Assembly: GCA_015060865.1 (NCBI GenBank)
Contig: SUXS01000006.1
Span: 1 to 64,000 of the forward strand
Length of the DNA stretch: 64,000 nt
DNA from: Bacteroidales bacterium
Lineage (GTDB): Bacteria > Bacteroidota > Bacteroidia > Bacteroidales > Bacteroidaceae
Direction: 5' to 3'
Shown: piece after piece, positions 17,452-27,225 of the stretch
How the letters are laid out: each line of letters begins with the position of its first letter
Position numbering within the stretch: position 1 is the stretch's first letter
Notes under the pieces: model-generated
Databases searched by the model: none
What the model was told of the DNA's origin: nothing
Seen by the model: only the letters and a program-made list of their open reading frames with translations
Made by a program: the position numbers and the translations under genes

Positions 17452-19104
17452 TTATTCTTTGAGGACAAACTTGCCCAGTAGCGTCGCCTTGCCATCCACG
17501 GTGGCAGTGACCTCGCAGGTGCCCTGTTCCAAGGTCGCTTGCGGCAGGGTAGCTGTGGTGCGGGCATAGGGGGCCAGCGCACTGATGGTGGTGGTGCCTA
17601 TGGGCTTGCCATCGATGGTCACGGCTATCTCGGCAGGCTTCGAGGCCGAGAGGCCGTAGTTCTCTACCGATACCTTCACGGCATTTGCCTCCTTATCGTA
17701 CCAGGGGCGACGTGCCGAGAGCATCGCGGGACGATAGTCCACATAGGGCAGACTGGCGTAGCCAAACACCATCTCGCCCTGCTTGGTGCGGCCGATGAGC
17801 TTGGGGGCCCACTCGTCGGGGGTGATGCCGCTGCCCTTGCCCTTGAAGGTGACGATGAGGTCGTCGCCCTCGACACGGGTGCGCAGGGGCTTGCATCCAC
17901 GGCCAAAGTTTACCTCTTCGTAGCTGCCGAAGCGTAGTGACTCGATGTCGAGCTCGGCCATCGGGTTGAAGTCCTTCTCGCCCCGTATGCGTAGCTCAAT
18001 GCGCTTGGTGGCCGCTGTGATGGGAGTCTCGCCCAGCACCTCCAGCAGCAGACCCTTGTTGAGCGGTATGGCGATATTCTTCGAGCTGTGGCGGTCGCCT
18101 GGGAGGTCCTCCCATTTGATGGTGTCGATGACAGCAAAGTTGGCCTGCACGGCACGTCCCTGCTCGTCCTGACGTATCTTCAGTCGCTCATATTTGAACC
18201 AATGCTCTACCTCGCCATCTGCGTGGCGTGCCACACCCGGCATGTAGGCCTCGCCCTGCTCGGTGACCCAGTGGAGGCCGTCCTTGGAGCGCTGGTAGAA
18301 GGCGATGCGCCCGAGCCAGTCGTTGACGATGAGGTGGTACTGCAGGCTGTCGCGCCACACCACGGGATCCTCGAAGCGCCCCTCGACGGCTGGGTATACG
18401 CGCTCGTGTGTGAGCTGGCAGTAGGGTGCCAAGCCATCGCGGCTTACCCACACGCCACCGCCACGGCATACCATGAGGTACGACCCGTCGGGGCGGCGGG
18501 CAAAGGTGAGGTTCGACAGGCCCTCGATGATGCGCCGGTCGCGGGCATCGAACTGCAGCTTACCGTAGGTCCACACGTGGCTATCCTCGCTATCGGCGAT
18601 GTAGTATCCGTCGATAACGTATACCACCACGCGCCCATCGGCCAGGCGGAATGCCTCGGGGTTGTGTCCCTTGCCCACAGAGTTCTCTACCTTGAAGGGG
18701 CCGTAGGGATTGTCGCACGTGGCGTGATATACGGTGGAGTTGCTCCAGAACATGTGTCCCTTGGGCGAGCTCTCGGGCCATCCGCACACGTAGAGGTGAT
18801 ACTTGCCATCGGCAGTCTGCAGGATGTTGCCGCCCCAGAAAGAGATGTCGGGCAGTTCTATGCCATTGTCCACGTAGCGGCCTTGCACGCTGTCGGTACC
18901 CCAGATGCCCTCTCCCTTGGTGCCTTGCGGCATGGGCAGGAAGCGGTCCATGAAGCGGGCTCCCTCGACCAGCTGTGCCCACTCGGCAGGGCGCTCGCGC
19001 TCGGTCACCTGAGCGGTGAGGGTGGTAGTACTTAAGGAGAATAGGGCCACGAGGGCGGTGAGGGCAGCCTTACGGCCACGATGGGGGTTGTTGTTCTTTA
19101 TCAT
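17452..19104 (-). CDS. Secreted beta-propeller glycoside hydrolase-like protein
   Basis: 550 residues with a signal peptide (LTALVALFSLSTTTLTAQ). The central part has repeats typical of five-bladed propeller glycosidases (GH43/GH117-like): ISFWGGNILQTADGKYHLYVCGW, GHNPEAFRLADGRVVVYV, FEDPVVWRDSLQYHLIVND, each with acidic residues at likely catalytic or substrate positions. The C-terminal part (about 450-550) looks like an immunoglobulin-type domain (VKVSVENYGLSASKPAEIAVTIDG). I cannot assign a known family number. It is the last gene of an operon whose three other members fit L-galactose oxidation, so it may release L-galactose or a related sugar in the periplasm; this is inference. Confidence 0.65.
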   Translation of the reverse strand: MIKNNNPHRGRKAALTALVALFSLSTTTLTAQVTERERPAEWAQLVEGARFMDRFLPMPQGTKGEGIWGTDSVQGRYVDNGIELPDISFWGGNILQTADGKYHLYVCGWPESSPKGHMFWSNSTVYHATCDNPYGPFKVENSVGKGHNPEAFRLADGRVVVYVIDGYYIADSEDSHVWTYGKLQFDARDRRIIEGLSNLTFARRPDGSYLMVCRGGGVWVSRDGLAPYCQLTHERVYPAVEGRFEDPVVWRDSLQYHLIVNDWLGRIAFYQRSKDGLHWVTEQGEAYMPGVARHADGEVEHWFKYERLKIRQDEQGRAVQANFAVIDTIKWEDLPGDRHSSKNIAIPLNKGLLLEVLGETPITAATKRIELRIRGEKDFNPMAELDIESLRFGSYEEVNFGRGCKPLRTRVEGDDLIVTFKGKGSGITPDEWAPKLIGRTKQGEMVFGYASLPYVDYRPAMLSARRPWYDKEANAVKVSVENYGLSASKPAEIAVTIDGKPIGTTTISALAPYARTTATLPQATLEQGTCEVTATVDGKATLLGKFVLKE

Positions 19105-19157
19105 AGTGTAATGATTTTACAATTAGGGGGATTAGGGGATGATTAGGGATGATACTA

Positions 19158-20174
19158 CTAAAACTTCACCAGGATGCGGAACACCTTGGCGGGGTCGGCC
19201 GCCCACTGCTGCATGGCCTCGGAAGCCTCTTCGGGAGCGACCACGGCGCTGATGAGTTCGTCGGTGGGGCAGGCACCCAGCTGCAGGTAATGGATGACAG
19301 CGCGGAAGTCGGCAGGCAGGGCATTACGCGAACCACGTATGTCGAGCTCCTTCTGCACAAACAGCTTGGTGGTGTAGCTCACATCGCTCTTGGCATAGCC
19401 GATGTATACCACGCGTCCCGTGAAGGCCACCTCCTCGACGGCTGCCCTATAGGTCGCTGGCGAGCCTACTGCCTCGATGACCACCGTGGGGCCCAAGCCT
19501 CGGGTGATGCACTGCAGGCTCTCGTGAAGCTGCTCGGTGGCGCTGTTGATGGTGTGGGTGGCTCCCATACGCTGTGCCAGGGCCAGCTTGCTGTCGTCGA
19601 GGTCAACGGCGATGACGGTGGCTCCGCGCAGCGAGGCACGTGTGATGGCGCCAAGGCCTATCATGCCGCAGCCGATAACCATGACCGTATCGGTATCGGT
19701 CACCTGTGCACGGTCTACCGCATGGAAGCCCACGCTCATGGGCTCTATGAGGGCGCAGCCGCGCAGCGAGATGCCCTGCACGGGTATCACCTTCTGCCAA
19801 GGCACCACGATGTAGTCGCACATGGCACCGTGGCGCTGCACGCCCAATGTCTCGTTATGCTCGCAGGCATTGGGCCTACTGTTCATGCACGAGGCGCAAT
19901 GTCCGCAGTTGGTATAGGGGTTTATGGTCACGGTAGTGCCTACGGCAAGCGTGTCGGGCACGTCGGCGCCCACCTGCTCTATGGTAGCACCTATCTCGTG
20001 CCCGGGGATGACGGGCAACTTCACCATGGGGTTGCGCCCGAGGAAGGTGTTGAGGTCTGAGCCGCAGAAGCCCACATAGCCAATCTTCACCAGCACCTCA
20101 CCGGCATGCAGCTCGGGCTGAGGTATGTCGGCAACGCAAAGGTTGCCCGGGGATGTTATCTGTATTGCTTTCAT
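19158..20174 (-). CDS. Zinc-dependent MDR alcohol dehydrogenase, probable L-galactonate 5-dehydrogenase
   Basis: 338 residues from [12 protein letters not shown]; this start overlaps the preceding stop as ATGA. The catalytic zinc region [11 protein letters not shown] with [12 protein letters not shown], the structural zinc cysteines in [15 protein letters not shown], and the NAD-binding loop [12 protein letters not shown] are present. In Bacteroides vulgatus a dehydrogenase of this kind, next to an L-galactose dehydrogenase and a lactonase, converts L-galactonate to D-tagaturonate. The neighbours here are of the same three types, so I infer the same step. Specificity for another hexonate or alcohol cannot be excluded. 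Confidence 0.7.
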   Translation of the reverse strand: MKAIQITSPGNLCVADIPQPELHAGEVLVKIGYVGFCGSDLNTFLGRNPMVKLPVIPGHEIGATIEQVGADVPDTLAVGTTVTINPYTNCGHCASCMNSRPNACEHNETLGVQRHGAMCDYIVVPWQKVIPVQGISLRGCALIEPMSVGFHAVDRAQVTDTDTVMVIGCGMIGLGAITRASLRGATVIAVDLDDSKLALAQRMGATHTINSATEQLHESLQCITRGLGPTVVIEAVGSPATYRAAVEEVAFTGRVVYIGYAKSDVSYTTKLFVQKELDIRGSRNALPADFRAVIHYLQLGACPTDELISAVVAPEEASEAMQQWAADPAKVFRILVKF

Positions 20175-21091
20175 TCTGACATATTCTTTATATAGGGTAG
20201 CTCCACGAGGTGGGTAAACCCGTAGAACTCCTGTGCATTCTTTCCGAGGAACAGCGCCTTCTCCTCCTCTGTGAGGTCGCGGCTCTTGCTCACGAAGTCG
20301 TAGCTCATGCGGTAGGTGATGGCGGTGATGGTGCGCGGGTAGTCGGACCCCCACATCAGCTTGTCCATACCCACAAGGTCGGCAGCCTCGCGTATGGCGC
20401 GTATGGCTCCGTGGAAGGGGTAGAACTCATCGTTGAAGAGCCAGGTGATGCCGCCCGACTCTATGCGCACGTTCTGGTGACGTGCCAGGCGTATCTGCTC
20501 CTGCCATCCCTCGCGTGTCACCATGCCGAAGTGGCCAATGGCAATCTTCAGCCCGGGACACTCCTGTATGATTTCCTCCATCTCGCCCACCTGCAGGTCG
20601 CCGTCGGCAAGGTCGATGGAGAGTATGGCTCCGCGCTGCTCCATGAGGCGAAACATCTGCATCATCTCGTCAGAGACGAGGCTCACGCGCCCCTCCCTCA
20701 GCAGCAGTCGCTGGGCAGGTATCTTGATGGCACGGAAGCCTGTGTCGAGCAGTTCGCGTGCATGGGGCAGGAAGCCCGGACGGCGAAACTCACACATGCC
20801 ACACACCATGAAGCGCTCAGGGTAGCGGCGTGCCACCTCCATGAGGTAGTCGTTCTGTATGCCGTCGATATACTCTTGTGTGATGACTGCTGCCGACACC
20901 TGCGCATAGTCCATATTGGACAGCATCACCTCGGCGCTGTTCACCCCGTCTACCATGAAGGGCGGCACCATCTGGCGTATCTCGCCCATGAAGAGCGAGC
21001 GGCCGCCTTCGAGGGTGCGTATGGGAAGGTCGTCGACCACGGTGTCTTGCTTGAGCCACAAGTGGGCATGAGCATCGATAATTGTTGCCAT
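20171..21091 (-). CDS. Amidohydrolase-superfamily protein, probable sugar-lactone hydrolase
   Basis: 306 residues from [12 protein letters not shown]; a frame 12 codons longer exists but MATIID directly gives the family start. Metal-binding HxH is in DAHAHLW, later ligands are in IAIGHFGMV and LMWGSDYPR. Family members hydrolyse lactones or decarboxylate; the B. vulgatus L-galactono-1,5-lactonase belongs to this superfamily. The gene lies between AKR and alcohol dehydrogenase genes, with a 4-base ATGA overlap to the latter. I infer L-galactonolactone hydrolysis in the cytoplasm. Confidence 0.7.
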   Translation of the reverse strand: MATIIDAHAHLWLKQDTVVDDLPIRTLEGGRSLFMGEIRQMVPPFMVDGVNSAEVMLSNMDYAQVSAAVITQEYIDGIQNDYLMEVARRYPERFMVCGMCEFRRPGFLPHARELLDTGFRAIKIPAQRLLLREGRVSLVSDEMMQMFRLMEQRGAILSIDLADGDLQVGEMEEIIQECPGLKIAIGHFGMVTREGWQEQIRLARHQNVRIESGGITWLFNDEFYPFHGAIRAIREAADLVGMDKLMWGSDYPRTITAITYRMSYDFVSKSRDLTEEEKALFLGKNAQEFYGFTHLVELPYIKNMSE

Positions 21092-21111
21092 ATCTTTTCT
21101 TTGTGTGTTGC

Positions 21112-22044
21112 TTACGAGTTTTTCCAACTTACACGTTGCTGTTTGCCGATGATGTCTTGCACCTCGTGCACCAGCTGCCAGTCGATAGGCTCTTCGGCCC
21201 AGCGCAGGTTGCGTGCCACGTTGTCGGGGTTGGCACTGCTGAAGAGGGTGGTGGCGATGCGCTCATTGGTGAGGGCATACTGTATGGCCAGCTTTTCTAT
21301 GGGGTAGCCCTTGGCCTTGCAGTGCTGTGCGGCGCGGCTGCACGCCTCCACGAGCGGCTGCGGTGCTGGATGCCATGCTGGCACACCGCGCTCAGAGAGC
21401 AGTCCCATCGACAGGGGCGAGGCGTTGATGACGCCTATGCCGCGCTGCTCGAAGTAGTCGAGCCAGTCGGCCAGCTTATCGTCGCACAGGCAGAAGTGGC
21501 AGAAGTTTAGCACCGTCTCCACCGTACCCTCGGGCACGTGGTCGATGACCCAGGTGAGGTTCTCAATCTGTAGGTCGGTGATACCCACGTGGCTCACCAC
21601 GCCCTTGTCGCGCAGCTCCACGAGTGCGGGCAGCGTCTCCTCGGCCACCTGGTGCAGGTCGGCAAACTCGATGTCGTGCACGTTGATGAGGTCGATATGG
21701 TCCACTCCCAACCGTTCCATGCTCTCATACACGCTCTCCGTGGCCCGTCGGGCACTGTAGTCCCAGGTGTTGATGCCATCCTTGCCGTAGCGCCCCACCT
21801 TGGTAGAGAGCCAATACCTGTCGCGCGGCACGGTGCGCAGCGCCTTACCCAGCACTGCCTCGGCACGGTAGTGCCCATAGTAGGGCGACACATCGATAAA
21901 GTTCATGCCACCCTCCACAGCCGTGTGCAGCGCCTCTATGGCGCGACCTTCATCGATAGCGTGAAACACACCGCCCAAAGAGGAGGCGCCGAAGCTCAGT
22001 GCCGACACCCTCATGCCCGTATGTCCAATAGTGCGATAATTCAT
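21112..22044 (-). CDS. Aldo/keto reductase, probable L-galactose (aldose) 1-dehydrogenase
   Basis: 310 residues starting MNYRTIGHTGMRVSALSFG; the open frame extends upstream but a TATCTTTG promoter at 22079-22086 lies inside that extension, so this ATG is preferred. The AKR signature NFIDVSPYYGHYRAEAVLG carries the catalytic Tyr, and STKVGRYG carries the Lys. It resembles L-galactose and D-threo-aldose dehydrogenases. As first gene of the operon it would oxidise L-galactose (or L-fucose) to the lactone used by the next gene product. Confidence 0.75.
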   Translation of the reverse strand: MNYRTIGHTGMRVSALSFGASSLGGVFHAIDEGRAIEALHTAVEGGMNFIDVSPYYGHYRAEAVLGKALRTVPRDRYWLSTKVGRYGKDGINTWDYSARRATESVYESMERLGVDHIDLINVHDIEFADLHQVAEETLPALVELRDKGVVSHVGITDLQIENLTWVIDHVPEGTVETVLNFCHFCLCDDKLADWLDYFEQRGIGVINASPLSMGLLSERGVPAWHPAPQPLVEACSRAAQHCKAKGYPIEKLAIQYALTNERIATTLFSSANPDNVARNLRWAEEPIDWQLVHEVQDIIGKQQRVSWKNS

Positions 22045-22078
22045 TGTATCTATAGTTTGTGTTTTTCTCTGTTTTTTG

Positions 22079-22086
22079 CAAAGATA
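22079..22086 (-). promoter_or_regulatory. Promoter -7 element of the AKR operon
   Basis: TATCTTTG on the minus strand matches the Bacteroidales -7 consensus TAnnTTTG. A TTGG lies 17 bases upstream. The ATG of the AKR gene is 34 bases downstream. Confidence 0.6.
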
Positions 22087-22353
22087 CAAATATTCCCGTA
22101 TTGCCAATGGCACGATAGGAGAAATAAATAGAACAAAATTATCATACAGCCTTTCGGTGCACATTTCTTCCAGCGCCCATCAACATCGCTCTTTGACATG
22201 CCGAAAATGCATTTTCATTCGCTCGCTGCCACGAGCCTCTCCAAAACGCAGAGAGTCATCGTGGAGGATGACAGATAGTTGGGGAATAATGTTGGTAAAT
22301 TGTCTAAAAACGTGTAATTTTATGCGCTTAACATAGATTTTAATTTATTACTA

Positions 22354-25300
22354 ATGAAAAACCTATCGAATCGATTCCCCAAAGTAGCCGCCAAATTGGC
22401 TTTGGCAGCAGTAATTCTCCTGACATTTGCCCAGTGCGATGGCATGGGAGGTGTGAAAGTGGACGGTACCGTTGTGGAGGTGACCATGCCCGACAGCACC
22501 TGTCGTGTGCTCGACTTCTATGGCGACGACATCGTCCGTGTGTTCCAGGACCCGCAGGGTGGTGAGATGCGCGACCCCGTGGCTACGCCCCATGCACAGA
22601 TTCTCGTTGATAACCCACGCCGCGACGTCACACGCCTCACCGTGAAGGAGCGTGCCGGCAAGACCGTGGTGACCACACCCCGCATCAAGGTGGTGGTGGA
22701 CAAGGCGACGGGCTTGATGAGCGTCACCGACCGCGCCACAAAACGCGTAGTATTCGAGGAAACCACTCCCGCTACCATCAAGGAGGGCGTGGCCGCAATG
22801 ACCGTGAAGGCAGCCGAGGACGAGTATTTCTACGGCGGCGGCATGCAGAACGGCCGCTTCTCACACACCGGCAAGGTGATACAGATCGTGAACTCCAACA
22901 ACTGGGTCGACGGTGGCGTCACCTCACCCACCCCCTTCTACTGGTCTACCGGTGGCTACGGCGTGATGTGGTACACCTTCAAGAAGGGTCAGTATGACTT
23001 CAACTCCGAGGCCGACGGCACCGTGAAGATGCAGCACGATGGCGACTACCTCGACCTCTTCGTGATGGTCGACGAGGGTCCCGTGGCTCTGCTGGGCGAT
23101 TTCTATCAGCTCACCGGTAACCCCGTGTTGCTGCCCAAGTTTGGCTTCTATGAGGGCCACCTCAACGCCTACAACCGTGACTATTGGATCGAGACTCCCG
23201 AGGGCGGCGTGCCTTTCGAGGATGGCAAGCGCTACCGCGAGAGCCAGAAGAACAATGGCGGCATCAGAGAGACCCTCAATGGCGAGAAGGTTGACGGCTC
23301 GGTAGCCATGACAGGCTCCGTAGGTGGAGGCGGCGAGGTGCGCGTGCCCACGAACAGCAGCTACCAGTTCTCGGCCCGCGCCGTGATTGACCGCTATGCA
23401 GCCTACGACATGCCTCTCGGATGGATTCTCCCCAACGACGGCTACGGTGCCGGCTACGGACAGACAGGCACCCTGGAGGGCAACGTGGAGAACTTGCGCC
23501 AGTTTGGCGAGTATGCCCGCCAGCATGGTGTGGAGCTTGGCTTGTGGACACAGTCGAGCCTCTACCCCAAGGAGGGTGTCGAAGCCCTGTTGCAGCGCGA
23601 CATCATCCGTGAGGTGCGCGATGCCGGTGTACGCATCCTCAAGACCGACGTGGCTTGGGTAGGCCCCGGATACTCGTTTGGCCTCAATGGTGTGGCCGAC
23701 GTAGCCAAAGTGATGCCCGAGTATGGCGACAATGCACGTCCCTTCATCATCACGCTCGACGGCTGGGCAGGCACACAGCGCTATGCCGGTCTGTGGAGTG
23801 GCGACCAGACGGGTGGCAACTGGGAGTACATCCGCTTCCATATCCCCACCTACCTCGGCTCGGGCCTCTCGGGACAGCCCAACGTGTCGTCCGACATGGA
23901 CGGTATCTTCGGTGGTCGTAACCTGCCCGTCAACGTGCGCGATTATGAATGGAAGACCTTCTCACCCATGCTGCTCAACATGGACGGCTGGGGCTCCAAC
24001 GAGAAGTACCCCCACGCCTTGGGCGAGCCCGCCACCAGCATCAACCGCTCATACCTGAAGTGGAAGTCTATCCTCACACCCTACACCTATAGCATTGCCC
24101 GCGAGGCCGTCTTCGGCTTGCCCATGGTGCGTGCTATGTTCCTCGACACCGAGAACGACTACACCCTGGGCAAGGCTACCCAGTACCAGTACATGTTTGG
24201 TCCCTGGTACCTCGTGGCACCCATCTATCAGAACACCTCAGCCGATGCCGAGGGCAACGACGTGCGCCACGGCATCTACCTCCCCGAAGGCCAGTGGGTC
24301 GACTACTTCAGCGGCGAGCACTACACGGGCGGACGCATCATCAATAGCTACGACGCTCCCCTGTGGAAGCAGCCCCTCTTCGTGAAGGCCGGTGCCATCG
24401 TTCCCCTCACTCATCCGCACAACAACGTCACCGAGATAGACCCCACCCTGCGCATCTACGACGTATACCCCTACGGCGAGAGCAGCTTCACCGAGTATGA
24501 CGACGATGGCCGCACACAGGCCTACCTCTTCGGTGAGTACGTGGAGACCAAGGTCAGCAGCAGCGCCAAGCGCGGCAAGGCCACCATCACCGTGGCCCCC
24601 ACCACAGGCTCGTTTGAGGGCTTCGTGCCCGAGAAGCGCACCGAGATGCGCATCTACATGAATGCCGCGCCCAAGAAGGTGACGGCACAGGTAGGCGGCA
24701 GCAAGGTAGAGCTCCGCCCTGTGGCTTCGGCTGAGGAGTTTGCCAAGGCCGACAACGCCTTCTACTACGAGCCCATGCCCTCGCTCAACAAGTTCTCCAC
24801 TCACGGTACCCCAGCGGCAGCCGTGAGCATCTTCGGCGCACCCCGCCTGATGGTGAAGGTAGCCTCTACCGACGTCACCAAGAACACCGTCAAGATTACC
24901 GTAGAGGACTACCGCTTTGAGGAGGGCGACCCCTTGGCCAGCAAGACCGGCAAGCTCGCAACACCAGCCATCACCTTCACCGAAGAGCACATCGAACCCT
25001 ATGCGCTCACCCCCTCATGGGCACAGCAGCCCGAGGCCGACTACTACGAGATTGAGTTCGAGGGCATGCTCTACTCCACCATCCGCGACAGCCTGCTCCG
25101 CTTCGAGGACCTCAAGGCCGAGACCGACTACACCTTCCGCCTGCGTGCCGTGAATGCCGATGGCGCATCCCCATGGGCCGAGGCTAAGGTGCAGACCCTC
25201 TCCAACCCGCTCGAGTTTGCCATCCCCGGCATCAAGGCCGAGAACACCTGTAAGGACCAGCCCGGACAGGGTGTCAATAAGTTCTTCGACTACGACGAGA

Positions 25301-26223
25301 CCAGCATCTGGCACACCGACTGGGGTGGCGGTGCCGTGCCCTTCACCATGGAGATAGACCTTGGTGGCATCAACCAGCTCGACAAGCTCCACTACCTCCC
25401 CCGCGAGGACGGCGGCAACGGTACCCTCCTGCAGGGCACCATCTCCTACAGTGCTGACCGCAAGGCATGGACCACCCCCGTAGCCTTCAACTGGGCTCCC
25501 GACGGCACGGTGAAGATTGTCGACTTCGAGGAGAAGATTCCCGCCCGCTACGTAAAGATCGACGTCACTGCAGCCCGCGGCAACTTCGGCTCGGGCCGTG
25601 AGATGTACCTCTTCAAGGTACCCGGCACCGAGACCATCCTGCAGGGCGACATCAACCACGACGGCCGTGTCGACAAGGACGACTACACCTCCTACATGAA
25701 CTACACCGGCTTGCGTGCCGGCGACTCCGACTTCGACGGCTACATCAGTGGTGGCGACATCAACAAGAACGGCCTCATCGATGCCTTCGACATCGCCACC
25801 GTGGGCGTAGCCATGCAGGGCGGCGTGAACACCTACGGCATGGGCACACTGGGCGGCAAGCTCCAGCTCGTGGCTCCCCAGAGCGTGCGCGAAGGCGAGG
25901 AGGTGAAGGTCATCATCCGTGGCGACGGCCTCAGCGAGGTGAACGCATGGAGCGTGGCCATCCCCTACGATGCCACCCAGCTCAGGTATGTGAAGACCTC
26001 ACCCATAAGTACCCGCGAGATGGACAACCTTACCTACGATCGTCTGCACAAGAATGGCGTGAAGGCCCTCTACCCCACCTTCGTCAACACCGGCAACAAG
26101 TCCGTGATCAGCGGCACCGGCACCCTCGTGGAAATCACCTTCATCGCCCTCAAGAGCGGCAACCTCGACCTACAGATGCAGGATGCCCTCCTCGTGGACA
26201 AGAAGATGAACACCATAGAGTAG
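22354..26223 (+). CDS. GH31 glycosidase with FN3, F5/8C, dockerin and cohesin-like domains
   Basis: 1,289 residues. The N-terminus is hydrophobic (VAAKLALAAVILLTFAQC); the cysteine is preceded by Gln, so lipidation is uncertain. The GH31 catalytic barrel has the likely nucleophile D432 in LKTDVAWVG and the acid/base D484 in WSGDQTGGNWEYIRFHIP, a pattern like the alpha-N-acetylgalactosaminidase branch of GH31 rather than classical glucosidases. Then come an FN3 domain (about 870-950), an F5/8C carbohydrate-binding domain (about 950-1090), a type I dockerin with two Ca loops (GDINHDGRVDKDDY and GDINKNGLIDAFDI, about 1097-1160), and a cohesin-like domain (about 1175-1289). Substrate, possibly mucin O-glycans, is inferred. 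Confidence 0.9.
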   Translation: MKNLSNRFPKVAAKLALAAVILLTFAQCDGMGGVKVDGTVVEVTMPDSTCRVLDFYGDDIVRVFQDPQGGEMRDPVATPHAQILVDNPRRDVTRLTVKERAGKTVVTTPRIKVVVDKATGLMSVTDRATKRVVFEETTPATIKEGVAAMTVKAAEDEYFYGGGMQNGRFSHTGKVIQIVNSNNWVDGGVTSPTPFYWSTGGYGVMWYTFKKGQYDFNSEADGTVKMQHDGDYLDLFVMVDEGPVALLGDFYQLTGNPVLLPKFGFYEGHLNAYNRDYWIETPEGGVPFEDGKRYRESQKNNGGIRETLNGEKVDGSVAMTGSVGGGGEVRVPTNSSYQFSARAVIDRYAAYDMPLGWILPNDGYGAGYGQTGTLEGNVENLRQFGEYARQHGVELGLWTQSSLYPKEGVEALLQRDIIREVRDAGVRILKTDVAWVGPGYSFGLNGVADVAKVMPEYGDNARPFIITLDGWAGTQRYAGLWSGDQTGGNWEYIRFHIPTYLGSGLSGQPNVSSDMDGIFGGRNLPVNVRDYEWKTFSPMLLNMDGWGSNEKYPHALGEPATSINRSYLKWKSILTPYTYSIAREAVFGLPMVRAMFLDTENDYTLGKATQYQYMFGPWYLVAPIYQNTSADAEGNDVRHGIYLPEGQWVDYFSGEHYTGGRIINSYDAPLWKQPLFVKAGAIVPLTHPHNNVTEIDPTLRIYDVYPYGESSFTEYDDDGRTQAYLFGEYVETKVSSSAKRGKATITVAPTTGSFEGFVPEKRTEMRIYMNAAPKKVTAQVGGSKVELRPVASAEEFAKADNAFYYEPMPSLNKFSTHGTPAAAVSIFGAPRLMVKVASTDVTKNTVKITVEDYRFEEGDPLASKTGKLATPAITFTEEHIEPYALTPSWAQQPEADYYEIEFEGMLYSTIRDSLLRFEDLKAETDYTFRLRAVNADGASPWAEAKVQTLSNPLEFAIPGIKAENTCKDQPGQGVNKFFDYDETSIWHTDWGGGAVPFTMEIDLGGINQLDKLHYLPREDGGNGTLLQGTISYSADRKAWTTPVAFNWAPDGTVKIVDFEEKIPARYVKIDVTAARGNFGSGREMYLFKVPGTETILQGDINHDGRVDKDDYTSYMNYTGLRAGDSDFDGYISGGDINKNGLIDAFDIATVGVAMQGGVNTYGMGTLGGKLQLVAPQSVREGEEVKVIIRGDGLSEVNAWSVAIPYDATQLRYVKTSPISTREMDNLTYDRLHKNGVKALYPTFVNTGNKSVISGTGTLVEITFIALKSGNLDLQMQDALLVDKKMNTIE

Positions 26224-26269
26224 CTATCGGGGGGACACTCCCCTGACAGACTCAAAAAAAACGACTCCG

Positions 26270-26290
26270 GCCCGGGCACTTCGCTCGGGC
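26270..26290 (+). terminator. Terminator hairpin after the GH31 gene
   Basis: GCCCGGGC pairs with GCTCGGGC across a 5-base loop (one G-U). There is no long T run, so strength is uncertain. Confidence 0.5.
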
Positions 26291-26359
26291 TGGTGTGTTG
26301 TTGATACCACTTTCACAAATAGGATGTATGGAGATAAAGGAGTTAAAAGGAGATAATAG

Positions 26360-26389
26360 TTTGCGGCAAACAACTTTTTTATACCTTTG
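26360..26389 (+). promoter_or_regulatory. Promoter of the 186-residue unknown gene
   Basis: TTTG at 26360-26363 and TACCTTTG at 26382-26389 are separated by 18 bases, close to the Bacteroidales consensus. The ATG follows 23 bases later. Confidence 0.65.
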
Positions 26390-26412
26390 CTTTTATAAAT
26401 AAAAGACAGGAT

Positions 26413-26973
26413 ATGAATAAATGGTTATTCGCACGAAGTGAATTGTATAGAAAGTATGCCGAATGCTTACCTGATACACCCTCACAGATTGAAATGCTTT
26501 TTTCTTCACCTGAGATTGGGTGGCTTCCTACAAAATTCAACATTAGTAGTAAAGAGACAGAATACATAGAATTTTCTTATGTATATGACCCTATACCCGA
26601 GCTTATTCAATGGTTGGAGTATATAGTTAAAAATCGCTGGTCAGGAGGAAGTTACATTGCTATTGATTGTGAAGGACATGACACTATCTTTTGTTATGAA
26701 GTAATGGTTGCGCCTGAGTCTGAGGAATGTAAAAGACCTATTCATCCTACTGATTGTGGCCTATTCACCGTGTACAACACCTATAGCCAGCAATTCATTG
26801 TCGAAGCTTTTTGCCAGACTGAAGAGTTGGTCAAATCCTTATATACATCCCTCACAGAATTTATAAAGAAGGTCATTAGTGATAAAGATTTAGAAGAACA
26901 ATGGGATGTAGATTTGAAAATGTATCAAGAATTACTCAATAATCATATACTGAATTCTTTTTGTTATGGGTAA
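26413..26973 (+). CDS. Hypothetical protein
   Basis: 186 residues, not recognised, AT-rich compared with the GH31 gene before it. It begins MNKWLFARSELYRKYAEC and contains IPELIQWLEYIVKNRWSGGSYIAIDCEGHDTIF and a helical C-terminus. It lacks a signal peptide and membrane helices, so it is probably cytoplasmic. It has its own promoter and is a single-gene unit. Composition and isolation would suit an orphan immunity-type protein, but nothing in the sequence proves it. Confidence 0.7.
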   Translation: MNKWLFARSELYRKYAECLPDTPSQIEMLFSSPEIGWLPTKFNISSKETEYIEFSYVYDPIPELIQWLEYIVKNRWSGGSYIAIDCEGHDTIFCYEVMVAPESEECKRPIHPTDCGLFTVYNTYSQQFIVEAFCQTEELVKSLYTSLTEFIKKVISDKDLEEQWDVDLKMYQELLNNHILNSFCYG

Positions 26974-27020
26974 AAGCCTGAGTTATATAAGCCGATAATA
27001 AAATGTTGGTATTATTGTTA

Positions 27021-27206
27021 CTACTCCTTCATCCTCAGGTTACGCTCTCTACTATATAATGGAATACTTGATAGCACTCCGTCCAGAATGAAATATCCTT
27101 GCTCTTTAAGAAGGATTTCCCCTTCCAGTTTCTTCAATTCCTCAGCGTTCAGCACATCTCTGGTGAAGCCATAAAGTTCTAACTCCCTTTATATCTTTTC
27201 TTCCAT
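27021..27206 (-). pseudogene. Short gene interrupted by an in-frame TAA
   Basis: From ATG at 27206 the minus strand reads MEEKI, then TAA, then RELELYGFTRDVLNAEELKK and on to SSIPLYSRERNLRMKE before TAG at 27021. Apart from codon 6 the 61-codon frame is open and looks like real protein (helical, no codon bias anomaly). It starts 20 bases after the stop of the neighbouring small gene, so it was probably the next gene of that unit. The TAA could be a CAA (Gln) changed by one base, or a sequencing error. Function unknown. Confidence 0.55.
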
Positions 27207-27225
27207 ATCAGTCTTAGAATAAGAT

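Noticed and set aside
18088..19035. Long plus-strand frame opposite the propeller glycosidase (and similar ones at 20210-21307, 19149-20060, 36387-37073)
   Set aside because: They run antisense to well supported genes in GC-rich DNA and their products have no recognisable pattern.
22924..23841. Minus-strand frame opposite GH31
   Set aside because: Antisense shadow of a gene with clear GH31 motifs.
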